Positions 51,422-60,604 of a DNA stretch of 64,000 nucleotides are shown in pieces. The position numbers and the translations under genes were made by a program. How positions within the stretch are numbered: position 1 is the first letter of the stretch; every line of letters starts with the position of its first letter. Under the pieces are notes generated by a model. That model saw only the letters and a list, made by a program, of their open reading frames with translations, was not told the origin of the DNA and did no database searches. This DNA is from Xenophilus aerolatus. Lineage in GTDB: Bacteria > Pseudomonadota > Gammaproteobacteria > Burkholderiales > Burkholderiaceae_C. Location of the stretch: the NCBI GenBank assembly GCA_030418545.1, contig QAIB01000005.1:354758-418757 (forward strand). The letters are read 5' to 3'.

Positions 51422-51901
51422 ATGAATACTCTTCTTCACGAACTGAAATGCCGCTTCCCCTATCAGTTTGACCGTTTGCCTTCAGATGTCGAGTTTTTTC
51501 CGGGGTGGTGCCCGGCATTGGCAAGAGCCTGCGAGCGAATCGACGCTGCACTTGGCGCCGACAAGCGTAGCTGGCACTGGACCCAGATCAAAGAGAAGTT
51601 TGGTGTTGCGCGGCTGTGCTATCGCTTTGGCTGGGCGAACGCAAGCCCGGTTCGCTTAGACATCGCCTCTCGCGATGTCGTTGCAAGTCTGCACCTCGCG
51701 AGCGCGGCGGCCGACTCGGTGGCCGCGCAAATAGGTGAGATTGTGAGCGAGGCGGAAAGGGCCACCGCAAATCAATGCATGGTGTGTGGACGTCTGGCGC
51801 GACTTGATCTCTACGAAGGCTGGTGGGCAACTTTGTGTGACCGCCACCCGCCTTTTCACGGTGATGACGGCTGCTGGCGCCTTTCGGAATCGGATGACTA
51901 G
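51422..51901 (+). CDS. Conserved protein of unknown function with C-terminal zinc-ribbon-like motif
   Basis: The 159-residue product has FFPGWCPALARACERIDAAL, TQIKEKFGVARLCYRFGW and ERATANQCMVCGRLARL, then WWATLCDRH. The order GW, Q-x-KEKFG-x-x-R, CxxCG, W-x-TLC-x-x-H is shared by a widespread family of uncharacterised bacterial and phage proteins. The cysteines and final His may bind zinc. Start behind an AACCAC stretch without a strong ribosome site. Confidence 0.7.
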   Translation: MNTLLHELKCRFPYQFDRLPSDVEFFPGWCPALARACERIDAALGADKRSWHWTQIKEKFGVARLCYRFGWANASPVRLDIASRDVVASLHLASAAADSVAAQIGEIVSEAERATANQCMVCGRLARLDLYEGWWATLCDRHPPFHGDDGCWRLSESDD

Positions 51902-52441
51902 ATTGGCGTGGCGCAACCGTAGCGTACTGGTGCCAGCCGCCAGCAGACACTCTCGTTCGTGCGACTGGTGAGATCGCTGCGCTCGGCACAAAGTCCACTT
52001 TGCAGGGCGGTTTCGACCGGTCAATGCAACACACCAAAAACTGCATGAGCAGAAGGAGTGTTGCAGATGAAGTACCGGACACGAACCTACTACACGGAGC
52101 CCAAAGGGCATCAATGTGGGAGCGATGGAAGCAAGGCTGGACGCTCCATCAGATTGCTCAGTTGTTCCATCGGTTCCAAACGTCAGTGCAGGGAATCCTT
52201 TCGCGGACTGGCGGTTGCGGTAGCTCAGGTGCAGGTACTTGCTGCTGGTAAGCAGCTGCCCCCGACGGCCATGCGGCAAGCAACTCGATCTTCGGCTCTG
52301 GACATTTGCTAAGCCGCGGCCCTGCGAAGAAGCGGGCATTTTTTTTTTTGACACTGCTGCACGCAAACCTGCACGTCCGTGCCGCGCGCCGCCCCTGCTA
52401 GGTACTTCTCCTATGTTTCTCGCTGAGCCTCATCAGATTAC
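51902..52441. other. Intergenic stretch without a supported gene
   Basis: Several short frames exist but none has a ribosome site with sensible coding content. A T-run of ten bases lies near 52341. I see no insertion sequence ends or RNA gene. The last 60 bases become AT-rich and hold the promoter of the catabolic operon. Confidence 0.6.
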
Positions 52442-52462
52442 TATAATGAATAGACAATTCAC
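52442..52462 (+). promoter_or_regulatory. Promoter -10 with IclR-type operator, copy 1
   Basis: TATAAT (52442-52447) overlaps ATGAATAGACAATTCAC (52446-52462), a dyad ATGAAT-N5-ATTCAC with one mismatch. The same arrangement occurs at 58322-58342 beside the IclR gene. It probably controls the operon starting at 52478. Confidence 0.75.
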
Positions 52463-52477
52463 CTAGAGAATAACGTC

Positions 52478-53323
52478 ATGATTCACTACCCCATCCACCT
52501 CTCTTCAGGACTTCGCACGCGGGTTCTGCAGGCCGGCCATGGCGGGCGTCACGTGGTGCTGGTACACGGCACCGGCGGGCGCGCCGACCGTTGGATTCGC
52601 AACATCGATGCACTCGCGGAGGCTGGGCTGAATGTTCACGCAATCGACTTGCCGGGCCATGGCTATGCGTCTAAAGGAACCGACGTCGCATGTTCCGTGC
52701 CGGCGTACAGCGCGTTCCTAGCCGAGGTGATGGATGCCCAACAGATCGATCGGGCCACCATCGTCGGCACATCCTTGGGTGGCCACGTGGTGGCGTCGTA
52801 TGCGTTGGCAAACCCTGATCGAGTCGACCGGATCGCCTTGGTCGGCAGCATGGGGCTAGTGCCCATCGGCGACGAAGCGCGTGGGCGCATCCAGGCGGGT
52901 GCCAACAACCAGAGCCGCGAAGGCGTCGAATCCAAGCTTCGCCGCGTGATGCATGACCCTGGCCTCACGACGCCGGACTTCATCGAAGAAGAATGGCGCA
53001 TCAACAACTCCGCTGGGGCGCTTGATTCGTTTGCCACCCTCGGCCGCTACATCGCGGCCGACCTTGACAAGGATGTAGTTGGACTGGCGCTGGCCAAGGC
53101 TGCTGTGCCCGTGCTGCTCGTGTGGGGAGCGGAGGACAAAACGGTGCCACCCAGCGTCGGGCGGCAAGCCCGCGCCATGTTGCCGCGTAGTCGCCTCGCG
53201 CTGCTTTCCGGCGCTGCGCACACCGCCTATTACGAGTGTCCCGACGCCTTTAACACCGTGCTGGCGGACTTTGCGTTGGGCCGTGAGCGCCAAGCCAGCG
53301 CCGACGGTCTTACCTGGGAATGA
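52478..53323 (+). CDS. Alpha/beta hydrolase
   Basis: The 281-residue protein has the oxyanion segment VLVHGTGGRADRW, nucleophile elbow GTSLGGH with Ser108, acid in WGAEDKTVP and His in SGAAHTAYYE. The order fits the C-C bond hydrolase/esterase group around MhpC and BphD. It opens the catabolic operon and would cleave an ester or a vinylogous diketone. The substrate cannot be deduced. Confidence 0.88.
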   Translation: MIHYPIHLSSGLRTRVLQAGHGGRHVVLVHGTGGRADRWIRNIDALAEAGLNVHAIDLPGHGYASKGTDVACSVPAYSAFLAEVMDAQQIDRATIVGTSLGGHVVASYALANPDRVDRIALVGSMGLVPIGDEARGRIQAGANNQSREGVESKLRRVMHDPGLTTPDFIEEEWRINNSAGALDSFATLGRYIAADLDKDVVGLALAKAAVPVLLVWGAEDKTVPPSVGRQARAMLPRSRLALLSGAAHTAYYECPDAFNTVLADFALGRERQASADGLTWE

Positions 53324-53330
53324 GCTGACC

Positions 53331-54680
53331 ATGAAGACCTATGTCGTCAATGGTCGGCTAATCGACGGGACCGGCAGTCCGGCGCGCGAACTTCAATGGC
53401 TTGAGATGGAGGGAGGACGCATTAGCGCAATCTCTGCCGGCAGCGACGCGCCGCCACTGCCGCCTCAGGCGCAGGTGGTCCTCGATGCCGCAGGCAAGAC
53501 CGTGATGCCCGGCCTGACCGACGCCCACTGCCACATCTCTTACGGTGTGGCACGTGGCATCGAGGAGCAAGACCTGTTCGGTTCGGCGGAATACCGTGCC
53601 ATTCGAGGTGTGTACCACGCGCGCAAGGTGCTGCAAGCGGGAGTTACTTCGTTCAGCGACCCCGGCGGCAGCTGGTACGTCGGTGTGGCCGTTCGCGACG
53701 CCATCCGGGCCGGTCTGTTCCCCGGCCCCCGCATGTCCTCGGCGGCGCGCTACCTGAGCACCCACACGGCGCTGACCGACTACTTTCCATCCTGGGTCGG
53801 CGCACCGCGCTCGGGGGTGGGTGCATATACGGAGTCGGCTTCGGCGATGCTTGCTGAGGTTCGCGATCAGGTCAAAAACGGTGTGGACTTCATCAAGATT
53901 GCCGCCAGCGGCGAGTCAGCCATCATGACCCCTGGCGGTGGGAGCGTTCCAGCCTTTCGCGCCGAGGAGCTCAAGCTCATCGTCGACGAAGCCCATCGAC
54001 TGGGGAGACGCGTGACCGCGCACGCGCGCGCCGGCCAGTCGGTGGCCGACTGCATTGAAGCTGGCATCGACTGGATTCAGCACGCCGACTTCATGGATGC
54101 CGCATGCGCCGACCGGCTCGCCGAAGCCAACATTCCCTGTTGTCCAGCCCTCACCTTCGTGGCCAACGTGGCCGAATGGGGACACCTGGTGGGCTGCTCG
54201 CAAGGACGCATCGATCGATTCCGGCGCGACCTCGATCTGGCCGTTAAGAACCTGGACTATGCCTGGCGCAACGGTGTAACCATGATGTGCGGCACCGATT
54301 CGGGCTTCGCCGTCACGCCCTACGGCCAGTGGCACGCTCGCGAGCTGGAGCTTTTTGTCTCGCTGCTAGGTATGTCGCCGTTGCAGGCCATCACCTGCGC
54401 GACTCGCAATGCCGCCTTCACTGTGGATCCGAACAACTTGGGCTCCCTGGAGCCAGGCAAGTTTGCTGACTTGCTGGTGATTGATGGCGATCCGCTGCAG
54501 GACATCCGCGTGCTCCAGGACCCCGCGCGCATTGCGGCGGTCCTCCTGGACGGCGAACCGGTTGATCTGACGCCCATGCCCGAGCCACACCGTTGGCCGT
54601 GGGAGCGCAGCATGGCGATCTCCGAACGAGAGTTGTATCGCACCACCGTGGGTGCTGCTGCTAAAGAGGCAGCGCACTGA
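53331..54680 (+). CDS. Metal-dependent amidohydrolase
   Basis: The 449-residue protein (ATG at 53331, eight bases after the hydrolase) has DAHCHISYG for the HxH metal site, FIKIAASG with the carboxylated-Lys candidate, TAHARAG and IQHADF for the remaining His ligands and CGTDSGF for the Asp. It belongs to the prolidase/imidazolonepropionase branch. It may open a cyclic amide, lactam or imide. It is exclusively cytosolic. Confidence 0.88.
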   Translation: MKTYVVNGRLIDGTGSPARELQWLEMEGGRISAISAGSDAPPLPPQAQVVLDAAGKTVMPGLTDAHCHISYGVARGIEEQDLFGSAEYRAIRGVYHARKVLQAGVTSFSDPGGSWYVGVAVRDAIRAGLFPGPRMSSAARYLSTHTALTDYFPSWVGAPRSGVGAYTESASAMLAEVRDQVKNGVDFIKIAASGESAIMTPGGGSVPAFRAEELKLIVDEAHRLGRRVTAHARAGQSVADCIEAGIDWIQHADFMDAACADRLAEANIPCCPALTFVANVAEWGHLVGCSQGRIDRFRRDLDLAVKNLDYAWRNGVTMMCGTDSGFAVTPYGQWHARELELFVSLLGMSPLQAITCATRNAAFTVDPNNLGSLEPGKFADLLVIDGDPLQDIRVLQDPARIAAVLLDGEPVDLTPMPEPHRWPWERSMAISERELYRTTVGAAAKEAAH

Positions 54681-54703
54681 GTCCGCGCTATAGGAGACAC
54701 CCC

Positions 54704-55675
54704 ATGACCCTTTTGGCTACTCGCCTCCTGGTGGCACTGACCGCCCTTGCGTTTGGTCTTGCCGCACCTGCAGCAATCGCGCAGACACCCACGCGCATCT
54801 CCATCGTGGTGCCGTATCCAGCCGGTGGGCTGTCCGACAGTCTGGCGCGCGCCACTGCAGCGGTCATGTCGCGCAACATGAACATCCCGGTGATCGTCGA
54901 CAACCGCGCTGGCGCCAACGGCGTGATCGGCCTGCAGTTCGTGGCCAGTGCCAAGCCTGATGGCATGACTCTAGGGTTGGTGCCGGCCAGCGTAATGACG
55001 ACCAATCCGCTCCTTTACAAGGATATGAAAGTCGATCCGCTCAAGGACGTCGCTCCTTTGACGTTGGCGCTGACGCTGCCCAACGTCGTCGTAGTCAATC
55101 CTGCGGTCGTGCCGGCCAAGACGTTTCCTGAACTTCTGAGTTTTCTCAAGCAGCACCCCAACACCAGCTTCGGTTCGATGGGTGCTGGGTCCAGTGCCCA
55201 CCTGAACGGGGAGATGCTGCAGGCCGAAGCAGGGGTCGCGATGACGCACGTTCCTTATAAGGGTAGCGCGCCCTCGATGAACGACTTGCTAGCCGGCACT
55301 ATTCCAATGGCATTCGACAACCTTCCGGTTGCACTGCCATACATCCGCGCCGGCAAGATGCGCGCGCTGGGCGTGACGAGCCTGAAGCCTTCGCCCGCTT
55401 TGCCCGATGTGCCGCCCATCGCCCAGTACCTGCCTCGCTTTGAGGACAACATCTGGTTCGGATACATCGCACCAAACGGACTTCCCGCACCCCTGGCGTC
55501 CTCGCTTCGCGCCGAACTCATCAAAGCACTCAATGATCCAGAGGTGTCTCGACCGATGCTCGAACGTGGCGCCACGGTGATCACAAGCAGCCCTGAGGAG
55601 ATGCGCCAAATCATCCAGGACGAACAGAAGAAGTGGGGCGCCCTTATCAAGGTCCGCAACATCCGCATCGACTGA
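54704..55675 (+). CDS. Bug/TctC-family solute-binding protein
   Basis: The 323-residue protein has a Sec signal peptide (LLVALTALAFGLAAPAAIAQ) and typical Bug motifs VVPYPAGGLSDSLAR, DNRAGANGVIG and GSSAHLNGEMLQ. It binds carboxylated compounds in the periplasm for a tripartite tricarboxylate transporter. TctA/B genes are not in the cluster, so it would share another transporter. Confidence 0.93.
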   Translation: MTLLATRLLVALTALAFGLAAPAAIAQTPTRISIVVPYPAGGLSDSLARATAAVMSRNMNIPVIVDNRAGANGVIGLQFVASAKPDGMTLGLVPASVMTTNPLLYKDMKVDPLKDVAPLTLALTLPNVVVVNPAVVPAKTFPELLSFLKQHPNTSFGSMGAGSSAHLNGEMLQAEAGVAMTHVPYKGSAPSMNDLLAGTIPMAFDNLPVALPYIRAGKMRALGVTSLKPSPALPDVPPIAQYLPRFEDNIWFGYIAPNGLPAPLASSLRAELIKALNDPEVSRPMLERGATVITSSPEEMRQIIQDEQKKWGALIKVRNIRID

Positions 55676-55709
55676 AAGCTTTGCAAGTTCTCACTACGAG
55701 CACCTCTCC

Positions 55710-56411
55710 ATGAACGAGTCTTACGTCATAGTTCCCCCGCCCGTCGTCTCATTGGCTGTGCGCAGTCGAACGGAGCGCTATCCTGTGCGCCGCGTCTATT
55801 GCATCGGCCGCAACTATGAGGCGCACGTGCGCGAGATGGGGCACGATCCGAGCCGCTCGGCGCCCATCTTCTTTGCCAAGCCTGCGGATGCGGTGTTTTC
55901 TGTGGCCGACAGCGGCGGCGAGTTTCCGTATCCGGTTTGCACGGACAACTGTCACCACGAGATCGAGCTTGTTGTGGCCATCGGCAAGGGCGGTCGCGAC
56001 ATCGCGGTGTCCGATGCAGACGCGCACATCTATGGCTATGCGGTCGGACTGGACATGACGCGGCGCGACCTGCAGCGGGCTGCCGCTCAGGCCGGCCATC
56101 CGTGGGAGACCGGCAAGGCTTTCGATGCCTCCGCGCCAATTAGCGCCATCGTGCCGGCTTCACAAACGGGCCCGCTGACGTCTGGCGCGATCAGCCTGCG
56201 TGTGCAGGGCGAACTTCGCCAAAGCGGTGATCTATCTCAGTTGGTTTGGAGCGTCAACGAGATCATTTCGAAGCTTTCATCCCTCTTCGAGTTGCAAGCC
56301 GGGGATCTCATATTTACCGGCACGCCCGAAGGGGTAGGCCCGGTGGCCCGCGGCGACTTGATGGAAGGGACCGTCGAAGGCGTCGGTTCGTTGAAGGTGC
56401 TAGTAACCTGA
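55710..56411 (+). CDS. Fumarylacetoacetate hydrolase-family protein
   Basis: The 233-residue protein has VYCIGRNYEAHVREMG, IFFAKPADAVF, HHEIELVVAIG with acidic metal ligands, GYAVGLDMTRRDLQ and IFTGTPEGVGPV. Members cleave C-C bonds of acylpyruvates or isomerise and decarboxylate ring-cleavage products. Likely central step of the pathway encoded here. Confidence 0.93.
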   Translation: MNESYVIVPPPVVSLAVRSRTERYPVRRVYCIGRNYEAHVREMGHDPSRSAPIFFAKPADAVFSVADSGGEFPYPVCTDNCHHEIELVVAIGKGGRDIAVSDADAHIYGYAVGLDMTRRDLQRAAAQAGHPWETGKAFDASAPISAIVPASQTGPLTSGAISLRVQGELRQSGDLSQLVWSVNEIISKLSSLFELQAGDLIFTGTPEGVGPVARGDLMEGTVEGVGSLKVLVT

Positions 56412-56456
56412 GCGCGGGTGCGCGTCGCGCTTCTTTAGAAGTAATAGGAGACAGAG

Positions 56457-57440
56457 ATGGAACGTAGACAGTTCATGAACGGCGTCGGCGCATTGGCGGC
56501 AGGCCTTGCACTCCCGGGGCGAGTGCTCGCTCAGCAGCCTGAAACTGCAAGGATCGTTGTTGGTTTCGTGGCCGGAGGTCTATCCGATATCTTGGGTCGC
56601 CGCCTGGCTGACAAAATGGGCGGAGAAAACGGCTACGCACGCGCAGTGATCGTCGAGAACAAGCCAGGCGCATCAGGACAGATTGCGAATAGTTTCGTGA
56701 AAGACGCGCCGGCCGACGGGAGTGTGCTGTTGCTTACGCACTCGTCTTCGCTGGCGATGTACCCCTTCACCTTCAAGAATCTTTCGTACCGCCCTAAGGA
56801 GGACTTTCGTCCCGTAACGGTGGTGTGCCAAACCAACCATGCGTTCTGTGTCGGCCCGGCAGTCCCTGCATCGGTACAGAACATGAGAGACTTCCTTTCG
56901 TGGGCCAAAGACAACCCGGAAAGGTCTAATTGCGGGGTACCTGGTGTGGGCTCCATGCCGCACCTGATCGTCACGGTCATCAATAAGTCGTCAGGCGCCG
57001 ACGTGAGACCAGTCGTCTACAAAGGCACGGCGGCGGCCATTACTGACTTGATGGGCGGGCAGATCTCGGCAGCATCGGCGCCGGCGGGCAATTTTCTCCC
57101 GATGGTGCGGTCGGGCAAAGGGCGGCTTATTGCGATCTCTGGCGACGCGCGAAGTTCGTTTGCGCCAAGTGTGCCTACGTATCGTGAGCAGGGTTTCGAT
57201 CTCACCGCGCGCGAGTGGTACGGCCTGTTCTTGCCGGCTAGAGCCAACGACGCAGCTGTGCAGCGCGCGCTCACGGCGGCCACCCGGGCGCTGTCGGATC
57301 CGGCCCTCATCGCGTCGATGAAGGAGTCCGGCGTGGATGTTGCGCACAGCACACCCCAGCAGGTGATGCAGATGCTTGACAAAGACACCTTGGAGTGGCA
57401 ACGCCTCACTCGGGAAGTGAACTTCACCGCTGAATCCTAA
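56457..57440 (+). CDS. Bug/TctC-family solute-binding protein with Tat-like signal
   Basis: The 327-residue protein starts ERRQFMNGVGALAAGLALPG, a twin-arginine type signal, and shares IVVGFVAGGLSDILGRRLAD, ENKPGASGQIANSFV with Bug proteins. The second such protein in the cluster may bind a different substrate of the pathway. It ends the first operon; AGGAGA lies before the ATG. Confidence 0.92.
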   Translation: MERRQFMNGVGALAAGLALPGRVLAQQPETARIVVGFVAGGLSDILGRRLADKMGGENGYARAVIVENKPGASGQIANSFVKDAPADGSVLLLTHSSSLAMYPFTFKNLSYRPKEDFRPVTVVCQTNHAFCVGPAVPASVQNMRDFLSWAKDNPERSNCGVPGVGSMPHLIVTVINKSSGADVRPVVYKGTAAAITDLMGGQISAASAPAGNFLPMVRSGKGRLIAISGDARSSFAPSVPTYREQGFDLTAREWYGLFLPARANDAAVQRALTAATRALSDPALIASMKESGVDVAHSTPQQVMQMLDKDTLEWQRLTREVNFTAES

Positions 57441-57495
57441 TGTGCGCCCGCCGCCCCCTAACGCGTAGCGGTGGGGCGCGAATGCCTTCGTGAGC

Positions 57496-58281
57496 CTACT
57501 TGCTTAACCGGTCCACAATCGGGAGCAGTTGCATCGCGATCTTATGCAGTGCCTCGCCCGCCTTTTGTCGCGCCTGCGCACTGCCCAAGATGGTCGTGGC
57601 CGACGTGCAGTTAACTACGTAAGGACTCCACCTGTTGGCATCGCGCAGAGGCACAGCCACGGTTGAGAGTCCGGGGTGGAACACATCGACGTTTGAGACG
57701 TAGCCGCAGCGGCCGAACTCTGTCAACGCCGCGAGCGCCTGCCCATGCGCCTTCTTATACAGCGATGCATCGGCCTGCTTGCAAAGCACCAAAGTCGCCT
57801 CGCGTTCAGCCGCTGGCATGCCGGCCAGCAGGCCCCACCCTGTTCCGCTGCTGATGATCGGTACTTCTGATCCCACGCGCAGGTTCATGCTGAGAATGGC
57901 ACGCGGTGCTTCAATGCGTTGCAAATACAGCATGTTGCTTGTTTCCTGCACCGAAAGACTGCACGCGCCCTGGAAGGTGTCAGACATCTCTTGGAGGAGA
58001 GGGCGAACCAGTTCGGATAACTCCAGCGTGTCCAGCGCCGAAAAGCCCAGCGTCAGGATCGACAGGCCGGGTCTGAAACTCTTGCCGTCACGATCGGCAA
58101 CCAGATATCCCGCGTGCTCTAGCGTTTTGCACAGCCGCCAAACAGTGGGTTGCGGCAATCCGGTCATGCGGGCCAGCTCGCTGCTGCCCAGACGCTCCCG
58201 GCCGTAGTCGAAACAACGAAGCACTGCCAGGCCGCGCAGCAAGCCTGTCACGAGTGGCTGAGAAGATTTTTTTTCATTCAT
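57496..58281 (-). CDS. IclR-family transcriptional regulator
   Basis: The 261-residue protein has an N-terminal winged helix (GLLRGLAVLRCFDYGRERLG, ARMTGLPQPTVWRLCKTLEH) and the C-terminal effector domain (GTGWGLLAGMP, FGRCGYVSNVDVFHPGLSTV). It lies between two operons and close to a dyad shared by both, so it is the likely pathway regulator that responds to a pathway compound. Confidence 0.93.
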   Translation of the reverse strand: MNEKKSSQPLVTGLLRGLAVLRCFDYGRERLGSSELARMTGLPQPTVWRLCKTLEHAGYLVADRDGKSFRPGLSILTLGFSALDTLELSELVRPLLQEMSDTFQGACSLSVQETSNMLYLQRIEAPRAILSMNLRVGSEVPIISSGTGWGLLAGMPAAEREATLVLCKQADASLYKKAHGQALAALTEFGRCGYVSNVDVFHPGLSTVAVPLRDANRWSPYVVNCTSATTILGSAQARQKAGEALHKIAMQLLPIVDRLSK

Positions 58282-58297
58282 TCGAGGAAACCCTAGT

Positions 58298-58313
58298 GCG
58301 CTCGCAAGAGCGC
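58298..58313. repeat. Inverted repeat in the IclR upstream region
   Basis: GCGCTC-GCAA-GAGCGC lies 16 bases upstream of the IclR start on the opposite side. It could be a regulator site or a short leader hairpin of the regulator mRNA. Confidence 0.4.
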
Positions 58314-58321
58314 CCTTAAAC

Positions 58322-58342
58322 TATAATGAATAGAGAATTCAT
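58322..58342 (+). promoter_or_regulatory. Promoter -10 with IclR-type operator, copy 2
   Basis: TATAAT (58322-58327) overlaps the perfect dyad ATGAAT-AGAGA-ATTCAT (58326-58342). Twenty of the 21 bases from TATAAT to the dyad end agree with copy 1 apart from the spacer and last base. It lies between the divergent IclR gene and the oxidoreductase operon. Confidence 0.78.
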
Positions 58343-58391
58343 TGGATGAATAAATACCCTAGTCGGTCGTGTCCGCTCTTCCATTTCGCAG

Positions 58392-59396
58392 GTGAACAAC
58401 ATTCCAACCAAATCGATGCAAGCCATTGTCGTTGGCTCCCAGGGCCCCGTTCTCGCGCAGCGTCCAGTACCGCAGCCGGGACCAAACGAAGTACTAGTAC
58501 GCATCCACTCAGCCGCCCTAAATCGCGCGGACTTGCATGTGGCCGCTGGCCATCGGCACGGCCGGAGCGGAGGGGAGGGCACGATCATTGGTATTGAATG
58601 GGCAGGAGAGGTGGTGGAGGTCGGCACCGAGGTGCCTGCGGGTCACTTCCGTTCCGGCGATGCCGTGATGTGTTCGGGCACAGGCGGGTATGCGCAGTAC
58701 GCTGTGACGGACTGGGGCCGGGTCTACAAACTTCCAGCCGGATGGGAAGACTTCTCTCGCGCTGCGACCCTGCCCGTGGCGCTGCAGACCGCGCACGAGG
58801 CGCTTGCGGCCAGCGGAGCAATGCGTCCAGGCCAGGAGGTCCTAGTTCACGGTGCGAGTAGTGGCGTGGGGCTGATGACCCTTCAAATCGCAAAGTTCCT
58901 CGGGGCAAAACAGGTCATAGGCACCTCTACCAACGCGGCTAGACGCGAGGAGTTATCCAAGTTCGGTGCCCATCACGCTGTTGACGCAAGCGTGAACGAC
59001 TGGTCCGAGCAGGTGCTGGAGCACACGCATGGGCAAGGCGTAGATCTCGTCATTGACTTTGTCGCTGGAGCTACCGTCGCCCAGACGATGAAGGCCACGC
59101 GTATTGGCGGGCGCATCGTCAACGTGGGAAGGATGGGCGGGTTCACCGGCGAGTTCGATTTCGACCTGCACTCGCTGCGTCGGCTGCACTACGTCGGTGC
59201 CACGTTTCGCACGCGAAGCGTGCACGAGGTGCGCGAGATCGCTCAGTCCATGCAGCGCGGTCTGTGGCAGGCGGTTGCCGATGGGCGCCTTTCACTTCCC
59301 CTAGCGCGCGTCTTCCCGTTGCAGCAGGCCGTCCAAGCACTGGACTATCTGCGCAGCAACGCCCACTTCGGCAAGGTCGTCCTTGCCGTGTCATAA
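58392..59396 (+). CDS. Zinc-independent quinone oxidoreductase (MDR family)
   Basis: The GTG-started 334-residue protein (GTG after CGCAG; alternative ATG at 58416) has NEVLVRIHSAALNRADLHVA, GIEWAGEVVEVG, the NADPH loop VHGASSGVGLMTLQIA and a C-terminal FGKVVL. Lack of the zinc-ligand set points to the quinone oxidoreductase/enoyl reductase branch. It probably reduces an enone or enoyl intermediate. Confidence 0.9.
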   Translation: MNNIPTKSMQAIVVGSQGPVLAQRPVPQPGPNEVLVRIHSAALNRADLHVAAGHRHGRSGGEGTIIGIEWAGEVVEVGTEVPAGHFRSGDAVMCSGTGGYAQYAVTDWGRVYKLPAGWEDFSRAATLPVALQTAHEALAASGAMRPGQEVLVHGASSGVGLMTLQIAKFLGAKQVIGTSTNAARREELSKFGAHHAVDASVNDWSEQVLEHTHGQGVDLVIDFVAGATVAQTMKATRIGGRIVNVGRMGGFTGEFDFDLHSLRRLHYVGATFRTRSVHEVREIAQSMQRGLWQAVADGRLSLPLARVFPLQQAVQALDYLRSNAHFGKVVLAVS

Positions 59397-59407
59397 GCCC
59401 TTGAATC

Positions 59408-60604
59408 ATGAGCCGTATTCAATCCTCATCTGCCTTGGCGCGCTTTCGCGTCCTCGACCTTTCGCGCGTGCGCGCTGGCCCTACCTGTGCACGTATGTTG
59501 GCCGATTTCGGCGCTGATGTGATTCGGATCGAGCCACCCCCGGGTGTGGACCCCAACGACGCCATGTTCGCCGCCAAGCGCATGGGGGGTGACTTTCAAA
59601 ACCTCAACCGCAACAAGCGTGGCTTGGCATTGAACCTAAAGCTGCCGGAGGCGCGCGCTGTGCTGCACAAGCTCGTGGAAACCGCGGACGTCGTGTTGGA
59701 GAACTGGCGCCCGAACGTGAAGGAGCGCCTAGGCGTGGACTATGAGACTCTGCGTGCTATTAATCCACGGATCATCCTCGCCAGCATCTCCGGTTTCGGT
59801 CAGGATGGTCCCTACGCGTGGCGGCCCGGCTTTGACCAGGTCATTCAGGGCATGGGCGGCCTCATGTCCGTGACGGGGTTTCCTGAAACAGGCCCCACGC
59901 GTGCAGGCATAGCGGTGTCGGACTCCAGCACCGGCCTGTACACAGCACTGGGAATTCTCACGGCCCTGCTTGAGCGCGAGGTTTCGGGCCAGGGCCAGTG
60001 GGTTCATGCATCGCTCTTGCACGCGCAAATCGCCATGATGGACTTCCAAGCCGCGCGCTATCTCGTTGAGGGCCAAGTGGCCACGCAGGAGGGCAACGAC
60101 CATCCCACGTCGGCGCCGATGGGGATGTTTCGCGCTGCCGACGGCTTTCTCAACATAGGCGTTTCGGGAGAAGGGCAATGGAAGGACTTCTGCACAGCGA
60201 TCGGTCGGGAGGATTGGCTACAGCGTCCTGAGTTCCGACTCAACGCCGATCGAGTGCGCAATCGATCGGAGATCAATGCAAGCGTGCAGGCGCTGTTCGG
60301 ATCCAATACCATCCAACACTGGGTGCTGCTGCTAAACAAGGCGAATATTCCGTCGGGCCCTGTTTATACGGTGCCGCAGGTGTTCGAGGACGAGCAGGTG
60401 CGCCACCTTCGCGTGGTTGAAGAGGTCCATACTCGCGACGGTGAATCGCTTCGCCTCATTTCGCAGCCGGTTGTGCTTGAACGAACGCCTGCCGGAATTG
60501 CCGCCGCCGCGCCTTCAATTGGAGAGCACAGTGACGAAATCCTCGAAGAAGCGGGCTACGACCGTGCACAGATTGCGCAGCTGCGCGAAATCGGAGCGAT
60601 CTGA
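59408..60604 (+). CDS. CaiB/BaiF (class III) CoA-transferase
   Basis: The 398-residue protein has VLDLSRVRAGPTCARMLADF, FQNLNRNKRGLALNLKLPEA, VVLENWRPNVKERLGVDYET and SISGFGQDGPYAWRPGFDQV, typical of formyl-CoA transferase-like enzymes with the catalytic Asp in the family position. It activates the acid substrate to its CoA thioester. The stop overlaps the next start (ATGA-type). Confidence 0.95.
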   Translation: MSRIQSSSALARFRVLDLSRVRAGPTCARMLADFGADVIRIEPPPGVDPNDAMFAAKRMGGDFQNLNRNKRGLALNLKLPEARAVLHKLVETADVVLENWRPNVKERLGVDYETLRAINPRIILASISGFGQDGPYAWRPGFDQVIQGMGGLMSVTGFPETGPTRAGIAVSDSSTGLYTALGILTALLEREVSGQGQWVHASLLHAQIAMMDFQAARYLVEGQVATQEGNDHPTSAPMGMFRAADGFLNIGVSGEGQWKDFCTAIGREDWLQRPEFRLNADRVRNRSEINASVQALFGSNTIQHWVLLLNKANIPSGPVYTVPQVFEDEQVRHLRVVEEVHTRDGESLRLISQPVVLERTPAGIAAAAPSIGEHSDEILEEAGYDRAQIAQLREIGAI